A stretch of DNA of 64,000 nucleotides, taken from Myrmaecium sp. VS I D KN 1 (taxonomy: Eukaryota; Ascomycota; Dothideomycetes; Valsariales; Valsariaceae). The stretch is taken from NCBI GenBank assembly GCA_019775845.1, contig JADQAV010000002.1, forward strand, positions 2,820,609 through 2,884,608, given 5' to 3'. The notes below the pieces were generated by a model. The model was not told the DNA's origin, made no database searches, and saw only the letters and a program-made list of their open reading frames with translations. Positions 1 through 11,852 of this stretch are shown piece by piece (the stretch's first letter is position 1; the number at the start of each line of letters is the position of its first letter). A program made the position numbers and the translations under genes.

Positions 1-30
1 TATTCCTAGAGACAGCATCATCATTTCTAC

Positions 31-1314
31 TTAGAGAAGCTTGAAGCCCTCCAGCAAATCCCGCTTCAAGTCTTCCACGTCCTCCACACCAACGCTCACT
101 CTGAGCAACCTTGGATCGACACCTTCGTCGCTCATCCTTCGCCATTCAATCAAGCTCTCCACACCTCCGAGACTGGTTGCATGATGGAACAGACCGAGTT
201 TACTCGGCAGCACGCGCGCATGATCGGCGTTCTTCAGCCAAAGTGAAAACACTGGGCCATACCCGTTCGGCATCTGTCTCTTCAGCCACTCCTCCTGAGG
301 CTGCACGCTGGCATGCTGCACCTTATCCACAAAGGTCCTTAACGTCTTCGCATCCTCGCTCTCGTCCTGCCCGTGCAAAGCATCATGAAACCACCTCACC
401 AACTCCGTGGCGCTCTTACTCTGCCTCGTAACCCTCAGCTCCAACGTCCGCAGGCTGCGCACTCCCAACCAACCCTCCAAGTTCCCCAACACGTTCCCCA
501 GAAACAGCCGTTCCGTCCACATCCCTTGCCAGACCTTCTTGTCCTTCACCGCCAGCACGCCGCACAGCATGTCGCTGTGACCCCCAAAATACTTCGTTCC
601 GGAGTGCATCACCACGTCCGCGCCCCACTTGAACGGGTCCTGCAGCGGCGGCGGGGCAAACGTCGAGTCGATGCTCAAGATGGCGCCGCGAGCGTGCGCG
701 CGCTTCGCAAAGGACTCGATGTCGTACGCCTCGCCCGTAGGGTTCAGCGGCGTCTCCAGATGAACGATGTCGCCCTTGCCCAGACCCGCAGCGTCCCAGT
801 CTGCGTCGGAGCCCCGCAGGTCGACCTTCAAAAGGCCCGAAAGTTTGGTGTGCACGCCAATGACACCATGACAGCCGTGATAGCCCTCGTAGATGGCGAT
901 GCGTTTCGGAGCGTACCACGTCAGGAGCGCGTGGAAGGCGGACAGTCCGGATGCGTAGGTCAAGGCGTAGGCTTGCGTTTCTGGAGTGGAAAGCAGCCCG
1001 CTCAGGATCGCCTCAAGCCTGGTGGTATTGGGGGCAGAAAGACGGGAGTAGATGTGCGTGGTGCTGGAGCCATCCTGTTCAGCAATTAATATCTTAATCT
1101 AAAGGACTCAGGATGTCCGTATGAGATGCCAGCGCGGGCTTACGATTTCCTCATCCGACATGGGCTTTAGCTCATCTGGATTGCGATTGTAGCGAAAGGT
1201 CGTGGAGACATGGATTGCGGGCGCGACATCGGTGGTCCTGTTCAGCGCATCGTCTCCATGGACGGCGATGGTGGCGGGGGCGAGCTGCTGAGCTCCATGA
1301 CCTGATCCAGACAT
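31..1314 (-). CDS. Cystathionine gamma-synthase/lyase family PLP-dependent enzyme
   Basis: Two exons (1314-1144 and 1074-31) joined across a 69-nt GT-AG intron give a 404-residue protein. It belongs to the Cys/Met-metabolism PLP enzyme family (fold type I), which makes or breaks the cystathionine C-S bond in transsulfuration. The PLP lysine is visible in the signature HSGTKYFGGHSD, and the upstream SIDSTFAPP carries the cofactor-binding Asp. The intron falls just after MSDEEI and the product reads on as DGSSTHIYSRLSAPNT, the expected YSR substrate/PLP loop. I chose MSGSGHG as the start; an in-frame Met seven codons upstream (position 1335) is also possible. The length matches the short fungal paralogues (about 380-400 residues) rather than the long STR2-type synthases of about 600. 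Whether it acts as synthase, lyase or an uncharacterised paralogue cannot be told from sequence alone. The family call is secure. Confidence 0.88.
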
Positions 1315-2176
1315 CTTGGGCAGATTGACTCTCAATCTTCAGCCTTATTCTAGGATTTGCAGTTACAGTTTGAGAAGACACTTCAAGGCCCAGCGTGATG
1401 TTGGACTCTTGAGTCACAAGCGATGAGTACATACTCCAGTACGACTAGGCAACTTAAGGTACGACATTTGCCCCTGCCGAAGTATCGCACCATCTGTTAG
1501 CTCCCCACTTGTCGCAGCCAGCAGCTTCGGCCCGTTAACACATAGCTATGAGCTGTGCTGCCACCCGCATATCCGCGATGTTCAATTATACGTCTGCTGG
1601 TCGGCTGTGATCCGCTGGCATAGCTAAAGAGGGGTTCCTGAATTATTCGGCCGACGTAGGGTTGCAATGCTTTTAAGGTTGGCTTTCAGCACTCCGCACG
1701 CCCGGTTTAGGCGGCTTTGCGATGGTGGGGTTTACCTAGGTATTTAGTAGGGTGTTGCAATAGCGGGGTAGGTAGCCGGGGCATTTGCGTAATGTGCCTC
1801 CCAGCCTCCGAACCAAGGCGACACGAACGCCGCATGGTAGTAAAGACCTGATCACAGCTAGAATGTGCTTCAGTACGACGTATCGAACGAGGACCTCTGT
1901 GAAGCATGACGGGGAAACGAGCGGTGGGCTGATACGCAAGCTGTTAGGTATAGGCGGGGCAAAGGAGTGGAATGAGAGGAACGGGTTAGTCAGGAAAGGC
2001 AGCTCTGAACATTATCACGTCACGCTGGCTCAGTGGCCATAGCATTGCATGTTTGTAGCGGTGTACGCGAACAAAGCAATTTTATTCGTGAAGATCTGGA
2101 GTGGACGTATTGACAACTGAGCTCGTGGCTAAGGCACTCCAATGTTTTCTACACTCCCATTATCAACAGCACTAAC
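1315..2176. other. Intergenic region, no gene seen
   Basis: This 860-base stretch lies between the start of the PLP enzyme gene and the 3' end of the cyclophilin gene, both on the minus strand. It should hold the PLP-gene promoter on its left and the cyclophilin 3' UTR on its right. Its open frames are short, overlap on both strands and show no recognisable domain. Confidence 0.6.
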
Positions 2177-3153
2177 TTAAGCATGGCCCTCGCCGGACTC
2201 AACGATGGTAGGCTGCTGCTTGTACTTGATGGCACCGCTGTTGCTGCCAGTGGCCTCAAGAGCCCTGACGACCTTGTAAGAGTTGACGTCACCGTCGGGA
2301 ACCTGTCCGAAAACGACGTGCTTGCCATCGAGCCAGCTGGTCACAACGGTGGTGACGAAGAACTGGGAGCCGTTGCTGCGAGATGACGGTTAGTCGATGA
2401 CACGTTGGCAAGACAAGGGGCGAACTCACGTGTTGGGGCCGGCGTTGGCCATGGAGAGGAGGAAGGGCTTGTTGTGCCTAAGCTTGAAGTTCTCGTCCGC
2501 GAACTTCTCGCCGTAGATGGACTTGCCACCAGTGCCCTGCATTATCAACATCAGTATCTCTCCTTGATCTGGATGATGTATGCTCAACCGGTCGGCGAGC
2601 GACAGTGTTCACTTACGTTGCCACGGGTGAAGTCACCACCCTGAAGCATGAACTGGGGGATGATGCGGTGGAAGCGGGAGCCCTGGTAGCCGAAGCCCTT
2701 CTCGCCAGTGCAGAGAGCACGGAAGTTCTCGGCAGTCTTGGGAACGACATCATCGAAGAGCTCGAAGTTGATGACACCCTTCTGGTCTAATGGGGTCAGG
2801 CAATTGGTTAGCAAAGACAGCTCGATGAAAGTAGCGAGAGCAGATGGTATAGCAATGCGCGTCATGGGAATGGATGGAAGGGCAAATGGAAGCTTACCCT
2901 TCACCTCGCCAGTCTTGGTGACATTGCCCTTGCTGTCGACCTCGACCTCGGGGCCGGTCCATTCAACGGTGAAGTGAGTCTGGTTTGAGAGGTCAGTAAC
3001 CGGGAAGAAGGAAAGATGGATGCATGATGTGCTTACCTTGACAACCATGTTGTTTACTGTAGCGTGAAAGAGACGAGTGTTGTTGAAGGTGGATTTGAGA
3101 GGGGTGAAAGATGAGGGACGCAAAATCTTGGTGGAGAGGAGGGGTAGAGACAT
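2177..3153 (-). CDS. Cyclophilin, peptidyl-prolyl cis-trans isomerase (mitochondrial/cytosolic)
   Basis: Five exons (3153-3037, 2979-2898, 2786-2617, 2536-2430, 2375-2177) encode 224 residues. The enzyme isomerises peptide bonds before proline during protein folding and is the family target of cyclosporin A. The catalytic block [19 protein letters not shown] is complete (catalytic Arg in FHR), as are [14 protein letters not shown] and the cyclosporin-contact Trp in [11 protein letters not shown]. The first 35 residues lack acidic residues and contain K, R, S and T with RLFHAT near the end, as in a mitochondrial presequence. A second in-frame Met at residue 36 (MVVK) lies exactly where cytosolic cyclophilins begin. 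One gene supplying both compartments is established for Neurospora cyclophilin; its operation here is inferred from the two starts. All four introns are GT-AG and each junction restores the conserved sequence. Confidence 0.95.
3046..3048 (-). other. Internal ATG likely used for cytosolic cyclophilin
   Basis: This is Met36 of the long form, four codons before the end of exon 1. Initiation here removes the whole presequence and leaves a standard cytosolic cyclophilin N terminus. Use would need a downstream transcription start or leaky scanning; neither can be seen directly. Confidence 0.55.
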
Positions 3154-4043
3154 CGTGGTGGGGTTGCTTTTAATACGTAGGTAAGCCGGAGGCCTGGGCA
3201 AGATTTCACCGAAGAGGGGGGGGCCGTTGTCACGGAGGCGGGAACGCAGAGGCGCAGAGGCAAGGTGTGCGATTGTCCAGCGGCTGCTGGTGAGTGAGCC
3301 TGCCGCCTGCCTTGCTACTCCGCACCCTCGCGATGCGTCACCTGTGGGCCGTGCAGCTCTGAAACTCACCTGCTAGAGTAGGCTGTGCTATTATTGTACA
3401 GAAAGTTCGATTTGCTGATCCTGAGTGATCTTGAGCTAGGTCCTGTGGCAACGTGAAAGGAAGAGCTATTCTACCTCGTGAAGATTGAATGAAAGGCGTC
3501 GTCAAATGATAATAGTACAAGGAGTTTTGATACAACGAAAGAGCCTCAAGTCGTTCTTCTCGAATGTGCAATGGACCGTGAAGCGTTGAGAGAATCCGTG
3601 ACGGTGCGAAAAGTGGACGGCAAGATTTCCAGCATCAAGAGCACGAATGGAAATCCCCGGACAACAGCTGGGCCATTCCGCGATCCCTACGCTTTCGGCC
3701 TTAGGCAACAAGCTCACATTGTGGATCGACCATATTCCATAGCAGCAGATCCTTAGACACGACCAAAACAGAGTAGACCAGGGCATTGGCTTAATTAGGG
3801 AATATAGCTCATCAGCATCGCTCTGGTGCAGAAGAGTGCGAATAACTAGCACTTCCATCAAGACTATGGCAGACAAGCTTTCGAGATGTCGCCCAGAGCC
3901 GGATGCAGCGGACTTAGAGTCACGTGAGTGGTCCATCCGTTTAGGGGCCGCTTGAACCAGGCCAGATGGCCATCGCAACAACATATCCCAACTCCGCCAG
4001 TTGATCTCTCCAGATACCCAGGGATTGTCTGGAACCCGTCGCC
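3154..4043. promoter_or_regulatory. Divergent promoter region, cyclophilin / ENTH gene
   Basis: The 890 bases separate two head-to-head start codons and must contain both promoters and 5' UTRs. Minus-strand open frames inside it (for example 3502-4056) show no domain and overlap the ENTH start, so I regard them as chance. No individual transcription-factor site is claimed. Confidence 0.55.
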
Positions 4044-5828
4044 ATGGATTTCGCAAGCCTAAAAGAGCAAGTGAGCAACCTCACGCTCTACGATATCAAG
4101 GCGGGAGTCCGTAAAGTACAGAATGGTGAGTCCGGGAGGCCGAGGCCACCGACGCGACCCGTGCTGACATCCTGTAGCTGTGATGAACTACACCGAAATG
4201 GAGGCCAAGGTTCGAGAGGCTACTAACAATGAACCGTGGGGTGCCAGCTCAACTGTAATATCACGGAAGCGCGTCCAAATGCTTGGGAGTAGTTGACTAA
4301 CAGTGTCGTCCTAGCTAATGCAAGAGATCGCGAATGGAACCTTCAACTAGTCAGTCTCCTGCGGGAGGATCTGCCCTGGCTCGTAAGACTGACTCTTCGC
4401 TATAGTCAAACGCTCAACGAGATCATGCCCATGATTTACAAACGATTCACGGAGAAGTCTGCGGAGGAATGGCGGCAAATATACAAGGTACAAAACCTCT
4501 CAACATCGCATGGAACACGCGGTCTGACACCCGGACAGGCTCTCCAGCTCCTTGAGTTTCTAATCAAGCATGGCTCCGAACGAGTGGTCGACGATGCGCG
4601 CTCACACATCTCTCTTCTCAAAATGCTCCGCCAGTTCCACTACATAGACCAGAACGGGAAAGACCAAGGCATCAATGTGCGCAACCGCTCAAAGGAACTG
4701 GCTGAATTGCTGAGCGACGTCGAACGTATCAGATCAGAGCGGAAGAAGGCTAGGGCAACCCGCAATAAGTATAGTGGAGTGGAAGGAGGCCTCGGTGCTA
4801 GTGGTGGCCTGTCTGGCGGCAGCAGATATGGTGGTTTTGGAAGTGAGGAGGGAGGATATGGAGGATATAGTGGTGGAGTCTACGGTGATGGTGGTGGGTT
4901 TGGTGGGAACTCTTCCGGATTTTCGGACACCCAATCCCGGAGAGATCGGTTCGAAGAATATGACGAATACGACGAAGGCGCGGTGGCACCGCCAGGCCGG
5001 CGGAAGGCAGATGTCTCTCCGCCTTCGAGCAGCCTAAGACGGGAAGCGAAGAAGCCCGAGCCGCCCAAGCCGAAAGAGCCTGAAGTCGACTTGTTCTCCT
5101 TTGACGAACCCGTCCCTGCGGCCTCGAGCTCGAACCAACCGACTGGTGGGTCTGCAGCCAACGCACTTGCTGGAGATGAAGACGACTTCGATGACTTCCA
5201 GTCCGCTCCGGCGGCACCCGCTACTGCTCCTTCGCAAGCCGCTGCATTCAGTAGCCTACCACCTCCGACCACCTCAACGACCACGACGGCTACCCAGTAT
5301 GCGGCACCCCAGCCTCGGTCTGGAGCTCAGGGAGCCAGTATCAACGATTTGTTCGCTTCCATTTCTCCGCCACCGGGCCATCAGTCCAACCCTTCTGCGA
5401 CATCCGTGTTCTCCCCTCCGCCGCTTCAGCAATCCTCTCAACAGCAGCAACAATACCGCTTGTCTGGCTATCAACCGAGCCAACCGAACTATTTCACCTC
5501 GGTCCCTCTGGCGACCAATCACACCTCAACACCCTCCACTTCATCGACCCCTGGCGTTCTCTCCCCCTCTATTACTGCGTCTAAGCCGGCTGCTAGCAAG
5601 ACTGCTAGCAAGCCTGCTGGCGGTGATGCCTTCGCTTCTCTGCTGGCGGGGACTACCATCAAGAAATCAAGCACACCTACTCAAAAGGGCCAGTCGCTGG
5701 CAGATATGGCGAAGCAAAAGTCTCAGGCGGGAATTTGGGGCACGCCTGCACAGAGTCCGGCAGCAACTGCATCCTCTTCAAAACCCGCGTCTACCAGCGG
5801 CAACGGACTCAACGATCTTCTGGGATAG
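4044..5828 (+). CDS. ENTH-domain clathrin adaptor, Ent3/epsinR-like
   Basis: Five exons (4044-4125, 4178-4254, 4315-4349, 4406-4487, 4539-5828) give 521 residues. The ENTH domain fills about residues 15-150 (for example WGASSTLMQEIANGTF, NEIMPMIYKRFTEKSAEEWR, LLEFLIKHGSERVVDDAR). ENTH proteins bind phosphoinositides and recruit clathrin; the Ent3/Ent5 type acts between trans-Golgi and endosomes. The remaining 370 residues look disordered: a Gly/Tyr-rich stretch, then short adaptor-type motifs such as DLFSFDEP, the acidic DDFDDFQSAP (like gamma-ear ligands), NDLFAS and the terminal NDLLG. The third intron starts with GTCAGT, a weak but acceptable GT donor, and is needed to restore the family sequence around NGTFNYQTLNEIM. 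Assignment to Ent3 rather than Ent1/2 rests on the absence of UIM-like helices and NPF motifs; this is moderately sure. Confidence 0.9.
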
Positions 5829-6262
5829 GTTTGTGGAAGGATCTGTTATTTTTCGATTCCCGATAGCTCGATATATCGTAGAAAAGGAGGTAGTTCAGGA
5901 GTTTCCATGATGCTGGGCTATCGTCTTAATGAAAATGTTTGCGCGCCTTGAATACCAACCCTGAAAAGTCGGGAGAACAGTGGCACTTGTCGGCGACATC
6001 GCACAGTGACTCGAGCATCTGTGGTAGGAAGTGGCCCTCCGATACCGTGAGATACCCGAGTGGGCACCTCTTAGATCCGAATCTTATTTCCGAAGGACAA
6101 GCGACGTCATGCGGGCATCAAGAGACAAACCTCCAACCCCCGCCGGGTGAGTAAACAATCGGGGCCGCGCATGCTGAACGCAGATTGGGCCGCTGGCCTT
6201 CTCGGTCTTTCCATCTTTGCATGCCCTCCCTCTCGCGCTCTCCTGGATTAATGTGAATTGCC
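5829..6262. other. Intergenic region between ENTH and malic enzyme genes
   Basis: The 434 bases hold the 3' UTR of the ENTH gene and the promoter of the malic enzyme gene, both read rightward. No gene or distinctive element was recognised. Confidence 0.5.
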
Positions 6263-8587
6263 ATGCTCTCTCGTCTGCCCTGCCGCCCATACAATCTGAA
6301 GCTGCTCCGAGTGCGCCAGCTAGCACTGAGCTCTAGCAACATCGGCCTGCCTCCTCAAAGACACTCCCAGCACACTGCAACCAACATGTCCGCCCACAAT
6401 AAAGAGAGGAAGCACCCTCGCTTTGGAAACCTTCCCTTATCCACATCTGGACCGCAAGAATGCGCTTTAACGGTATGTATTCGACTCCGAAATTGCCATA
6501 TGCACAAGATATTGATGCGCGAGGTCCCAGGGCTCTGCGCTCCTACGCACACCTTACTTCAACAAGGGCTCAGCCCATCCGCCGGAAGAGCGCAAGATCT
6601 TCAAGCTGTACGGGCTGTTACCCCCGAATGTGCAGACGCTGGACGAGCAGGTGCGCCGCGCCTACGACCAGTACTCGAGCCAGCCGGACAACCTGGCGAA
6701 GAACACCTTCATGACCAGTATGAAGGAACAAAATATTGTTCTTTACTTCAAGGTAGGCTATACTCGCCCTATATCATTGAGGGCCCCCGATCGTGGGCTG
6801 TGTACGTAAGAAATCAAGAAGCGGAGCTGGCTAACACTGAAAGTGTGATAGCTGATTGAGGAGCACCTGAAAGAGATGTTCCCTATAATCTATACCCCTA
6901 CTGAGGGAGATGCCATCCAAAACTACTCCCGAATTTTCCGAAGACCAGAAGGGTGTTTCCTAAACATCGACGATCAGGACCGCATAGAAGACAACATGGA
7001 CCAATGGGGAAACCCTGAGGACATCGATCTGATTGTGGTCAGTGACGGCGAACAGGTAAGCACGAGCATTGCTCCAAGGTCAGGCAGATTATGGCTAATC
7101 AGGGTCTCAGATATTAGGTATTGGTGATCAGGGAGTAGGAGCAATATTGATCAGCAGTGCAAAGTTGGTGATCTATACGCTCTGTGCTGGTATCCATCCA
7201 TCGAGAACCTTGCCGGTTGTGTTGGATTGTGGAACAAACGTAAAATTTCCCCTCGACTACTTTCCAGTGGTTTTCAGGCTAACGTTCAGCAGAACGAAGA
7301 GCTTTTGAATGACGACCTCTATCTTGGTCTTCGAAAGCCCAGGGTGCGGGGAGAAAAATATGATAGTTTTGTCGAGAAATTCGTCAAAGCGGCACGGAAG
7401 CGCTATCCTAGAGCCTACATACACTTCGTAAGTAGACGTGCTTCTGGTGCAATTCCACGATATTGACAGCTTCCAGGAAGACTTCGGAGTCAACAACGCC
7501 AGGCGAATCCTCGAAAAGTATACGCCGCATTTTGCTTGCTTCAATGACGATGTTCAGGGCACTGGGTGCGTCACTCTTGCCGCAGTTATGGCAGGCATGC
7601 ACGTCAGTAACCTCAAATGGAACGAACTGCGGGTGGTTATCTTTGGAGCTGGTAGCGCGGGGACTGGGATTGCCGACCAGATTAAAGATGCAATAGCCGT
7701 TGATACTAGCAAGTCACCGGAAGAAGCAGGAAAGCAGATCTGGTATGCTATCATCGGTCCGCGCAATGCCCCAGGAGATAAAGCTAACTCGGATTTGTAG
7801 GTGCATTGACAAACCCGGCCTCCTGCTTAAGTCGAAGAAGGACGAGCTCAACCCAGCTCAAGTACCATATGCCCGTGACGATGCAGAGTGGGAGGGCAAA
7901 GACCATAATGATCTTATTAGCATCGTAAGGGAGGTGAAGCCCCATGTGCTTATTGGTACCTCCACCAAGCCCGGCGCCTTCAGCGAAGAGGTTATCAAAG
8001 AGATGGCCAAGCATGTTGAGCGCCCCATCGTCCTACCTCTTAGCAACCCTACCCGACTCCACGAAGCCAAACCGCAGGACATCTACACCTGGACCAAGGG
8101 CAAAGCCCTCATCGCAACCGGTAGCCCGTTCCCACCCGTGGAGTACGAAGGCACCAAGTATGAAGTCGCCGAGTGCAACAACTCCACCACATTCCCCGGC
8201 ATCGGCCTCGGCGCCGTCCTCTGCCGGGCCCGGCTCCTCCCTCCTTCCCTCCTCGTGGCCGCCACCAAAGCCCTCGCGGCACAAGCGCCCGCCCTGAAAG
8301 ATCCCCACGGGCCCCTCCTTCCAGACGTGACAGACGTGCGGGAGATCAGCGTGCAGATCGCGAAGGCGGTAATCAAGCAGGCCGTCGCCGAAGGCTTGAA
8401 CCAGGAGAAAGACATCCCCCAGGACGACGAGGAGCTCGAGGAGTGGATCCGGGAGCAGATGTGGGACGCGCGATACCGGCCGCTGAAATACGTGCGCAGC
8501 GAGGAGGCGGACGCGTCCGCGAGGGGCGAGGCCGGGACGGGCAGTGTGAACAGACATGCTTCGTTTGGTTATGGGCCGGGCATGTGA
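6263..8587 (+). CDS. Malic enzyme, probably mitochondrial NAD(P)-dependent
   Basis: Seven exons (6263-6472, 6531-6752, 6852-7055, 7111-7239, 7293-7427, 7477-7742, 7801-8587) encode 650 residues. The enzyme oxidatively decarboxylates L-malate to pyruvate, feeding pyruvate or reducing power to mitochondria. Visible landmarks in order are [31 protein letters not shown] with the catalytic Tyr, the [11 protein letters not shown] strand, [14 protein letters not shown], the metal-binding [19 protein letters not shown], the dinucleotide fold [10 protein letters not shown] and [14 protein letters not shown]. The first 40 residues are rich in Arg, Leu, Ser and His with no acidic residue, consistent with a mitochondrial presequence. 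A second Met at residue 42 (position 6386) could start a cytosolic form. The exon 5 start is the least certain junction: three in-frame AG acceptors lie within 15 bases, and I used the one giving GTNNEELL. Coenzyme choice cannot be read safely. Confidence 0.95.
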
Positions 8588-9506
8588 GTGAGGATGCCTG
8601 CGGACCCGGATAACGCTGGAGATCTGAGACTAACAGGATTAGACCAACACTTCCATACCGTTATAGATAGATACAGCCTTTAATGAATTTGTGTGAAACC
8701 AGAGCGCAAAGTCCACCTGCGCGGACTATTGGTGTGCATCAACGTGTATTGAAAATTGATTTCGAAAAGCCATGCCAGGCCAATATGGCCTGTATCCATT
8801 CAGGCTGTATATCCAAGATGAGGGTATCCTAATCCCATCCAAACCAAACCTCCCCCCCTCGCCGAACTGCTACTGCTACCCAAAGTCCTTAGCCCGGTTA
8901 AGCAAAAAAGGATGTCCGCTCCACCTTCCCCCCATCCTTCGCTTAGAGCAACGCGGCAAAATATCCACCAAGAGCCAAGATGTTCATATCGAACATTACC
9001 CAAGATGAAATCCAGAAAGTAGAATGGACTTCAGCTTTTACCGGCTGAGTGAGGAATGGAGGAGGATAAGGGCTAGAAAGGTAGAAAAAAGGAGAAAAAA
9101 GACGTAAATATGAAAGGGTATTCCGAGGTAAACGCCTGAGCCGGTAGAGAAAAAGAGAAGAGAAGAAGGGAGGGAGACTGATCGGGGGCCAGGGATTACT
9201 AAAGGGCTCCGATGGAGATGTGTATGTGAGGGTGTCGTATCGTATGTGGGTTAGGCGTGGTGTGTGTGGTGTGTGTATGTGTGTGTTTTGCAAGCAAGAT
9301 TCGTTTATGCGCCAAGTTTTAACTCCTTTGTCCCAATTGCAGATGTATTTTTCCTGCTCGTGTGGTCGTCAAGGGTCGTGGTCCAGGAGGATGATGAAGT
9401 GGTCATGTGAAGGATGTGAAGGGGGAAGAGAAGGAAGAGGAAGACGAGGATGCTGGTGGCCCCCATATCCTGTTAACCCCTTGCGGTGGTCTGTTTGTGG
9501 AGATAA
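8588..9506. other. Convergent intergenic region
   Basis: This region lies between the 3' ends of the malic enzyme (+) and the Leu3-like regulator (-), so it should contain both 3' UTRs and polyadenylation signals. A GT-rich tract lies around 9250-9290. Open frames here are short and featureless. Confidence 0.5.
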
Positions 9507-11852
9507 CTATTGGCCGAAGTCGATGTACGGCGGATACTGGGTGAACCACTCTTGCGGCTGGTCGAGCATCCATGACACGGAGTCGAAGAATTCATACGAG
9601 TTTGCCACCGGTGCTGCAGTCGGTAAAGTCATGTTCAAGGGCCCACTGAGCGTCTGGTCCAAGCTGTTGCCTTCCGGGCCACTGTGCATGACCGACGGCG
9701 GCGGCGAAGAGCCGGAGCTGTCCGGATTTGTCGGATTGTTCACGACGGTAGAGTCCAATTTCTCCGCCGCACCGCTTACCTGTGTCTCGCGCCATCGCCA
9801 GACACTGTCAAAAACAACAGACATGCTCATTCGCGAACGGACTTTAAGACGGAGCGCGGATTCGCTAGAGTCGACGGTGCCTGGAGTTTCCGGGGCATGG
9901 ACGGATGCTTGACTGTTCCCAGAGCCACTCGCCTTCCAGAGCTGGGCCAGGACTTCCGCAAGTCGCTGATACAGGTCGTTGGGTGTTATACTGTTGTGTC
10001 GAACTATAGTGACTAGGCGAGAGAAGTAGCGGCGACCTTCATCAACCGGGATCTTGGCCGCATAGTCGGAATTGAGCAGTTTAAGAAGCGCGAAACCAGC
10101 CGCAAGCATCAACTGTGTAATATAGTTTGGCGCATACCTCAGCTTTTCGGCCTCCTCTAGTCTGAATGCGGCATTGAGGAAGGCGGTTGCGGCAAAATAG
10201 AGATCCATGAGGTCGGAACGGACATGTGCGCTGGAAGTAGTGTCAAAGAAAGCATATAGACGGAGATGCAATAAGATTGCTCGGTAATGGAGCCACTCTA
10301 GTTCTGTATATGGCGTTAGATAATCCAATCATCAATCCAAAGATATACACGTACCGCCATATCTGGACTGGAGATGGGTTTGCTCCTCTTTCAAACGTTC
10401 CGCTTCAAGGTTCATATAGAAATGGCCTCTCTTTGATGTATCGGCTTCCGATAAGTAATCCGCGTCTATCGCGTCTTTATTGCCGTACAACGCTTTCGAA
10501 ATTCGGTTCGCTGCCATCTCCTGCCGCAAGCGGATGAAGAGTGGCGGGGGCACAACCTTCATATCCTCGGGATCATCTATCCTGAACTGCAAGGTTGAGT
10601 TGTACAAAGTCGAAGGAGGCTGACCGTTGCAGGTGGAAACCCTACATCAAAGTCAGTTTAACTATATCAGGGATGCTAGTAGTGAATTCAGGTGCCTTAC
10701 GTTTGAGCCACGATATTGCACACAGCCCACGTTCGCAGCCTGTCGTTGATATCCTCCCTCTGCAGATGGACACGAATACGCGAGAAGTCTTGGGTATGTG
10801 TTGGCTGATGTAGTCCGATCTGCATGGCGATCTGCATCATAAGACCGCAATACATATAGGTCGGGTCTGTCGAAGTCCGGCTGGTGGGGAGGGGCCATGT
10901 GCACAAGAGACACAGCGCTTTTACGACATGGTGATCCTGCGGTACCTTCTGCATGGTAAACCATACCAAGCGAGCCAGAGGTTCCTTCAGCTTCTCAACT
11001 AGGCTCGGATCAGGCTTGAAATGGCGCGCAGCAACCGATATGATCGTCCAAAATAGAAGCCTCGACTGCCGATTATATTGCTCGAAAGTCATGCTGGGGT
11101 CGAGAAAAGGAAGATAGGGATGGTAGTTCTCGAAGTATTCCTCGAAAAGCTCTGAGATCCGGTCCGGCGCCAGCATGATATTCTCCAAACCCAACGGCTT
11201 TACTCCACTCGGGCTTCCACTGCGGAGGTCGAGCAGAGAGGCTACGGCCTGATGGGACCCCGTATACGCATCCTCCTCTTTCAGCCGACTGTTGTAGTTG
11301 TTGAGTTCCTGCGTGGTCGCGAAGGGGGTGTTTGGCGGTAGCGGGTAGTTGGTCTGCTGCGCTCTCATCTGTTGTATAGTGTGCTTGAGTTCGGCGATCT
11401 CACGCTCCATTTCTGCATGCCTGCTGCGCTTGCCGATGCGCTTGAAATTGGGCTCAATGACACAAGTGAGGTTGTGCTTCCGACAGCGTGAGCACTCGAT
11501 AAATACCGGAGACTGCTGGACGTCGCATCGAAGCTGCAGTGGAGCGCGTCAGCCATAAAAAGGTTCCAGTGAGACCGCACGCGATACAGTCGTTGAGGCT
11601 GAACGGCGGGAGGGGCGAAAAGCCTACCTTCTGCTGGCGACACTCGTTACAGGCGCGCTTGACGGAGGGTTGGCGCACGGCATGCCTGCCATGACTGTTG
11701 CTGGCATCGTCGCCATCCTCGGGCTCGTCGCTCTCACGATCCCTCTTGATACCGCGAGGTTCAAGAGGGCTTCCGGACTGTCCGCCAAACCCGTACCCGT
11801 TGCCATGGCCCTGACTGCCCGGAGTGGTCGGGGACATGGACATGGACAACAT
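9507..11852 (-). CDS. Zn2Cys6 transcription factor, Leu3/War1-like
   Basis: Four exons (11852-11628, 11533-10701, 10641-10355, 10303-9507) give 713 residues. The binuclear zinc cluster has Cys 68, 71, 78, 89, 92 and 99 (CNECRQQK then LRCD, CSRCRKHNLTC). It runs into a basic linker, FKRIGKRSRHAEME, and a predicted coiled coil, EREIAELKHTIQQMRAQ. That arrangement resembles Leu3/LeuB and War1-type regulators, which control branched-chain amino acid synthesis or weak-acid response; I cannot choose between them. The middle part, with FEEYFENYHPYLPFLDP and DRLRTWAVCNIVAQT, is the fungal regulatory (MHR) domain. The C terminus, with WMLDQPQEWFTQYPPYIDF, is acidic and aromatic, like an activation domain. 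Intron 1 splits the zinc cluster between the second and third Cys; intron 3 is only 51 nt. A DNA-binding nuclear protein is certain; its target genes are not. Confidence 0.9.

Noticed and set aside
373-1089. 238-codon frame antisense to the PLP enzyme gene
   Set aside because: It is the mirror of a well-supported coding exon and has no recognisable sequence.
3502-4056. 184-codon minus-strand frame between cyclophilin and the ENTH gene
   Set aside because: It overlaps the ENTH start codon and the divergent promoter, and its sequence has no domain or protein-like pattern.
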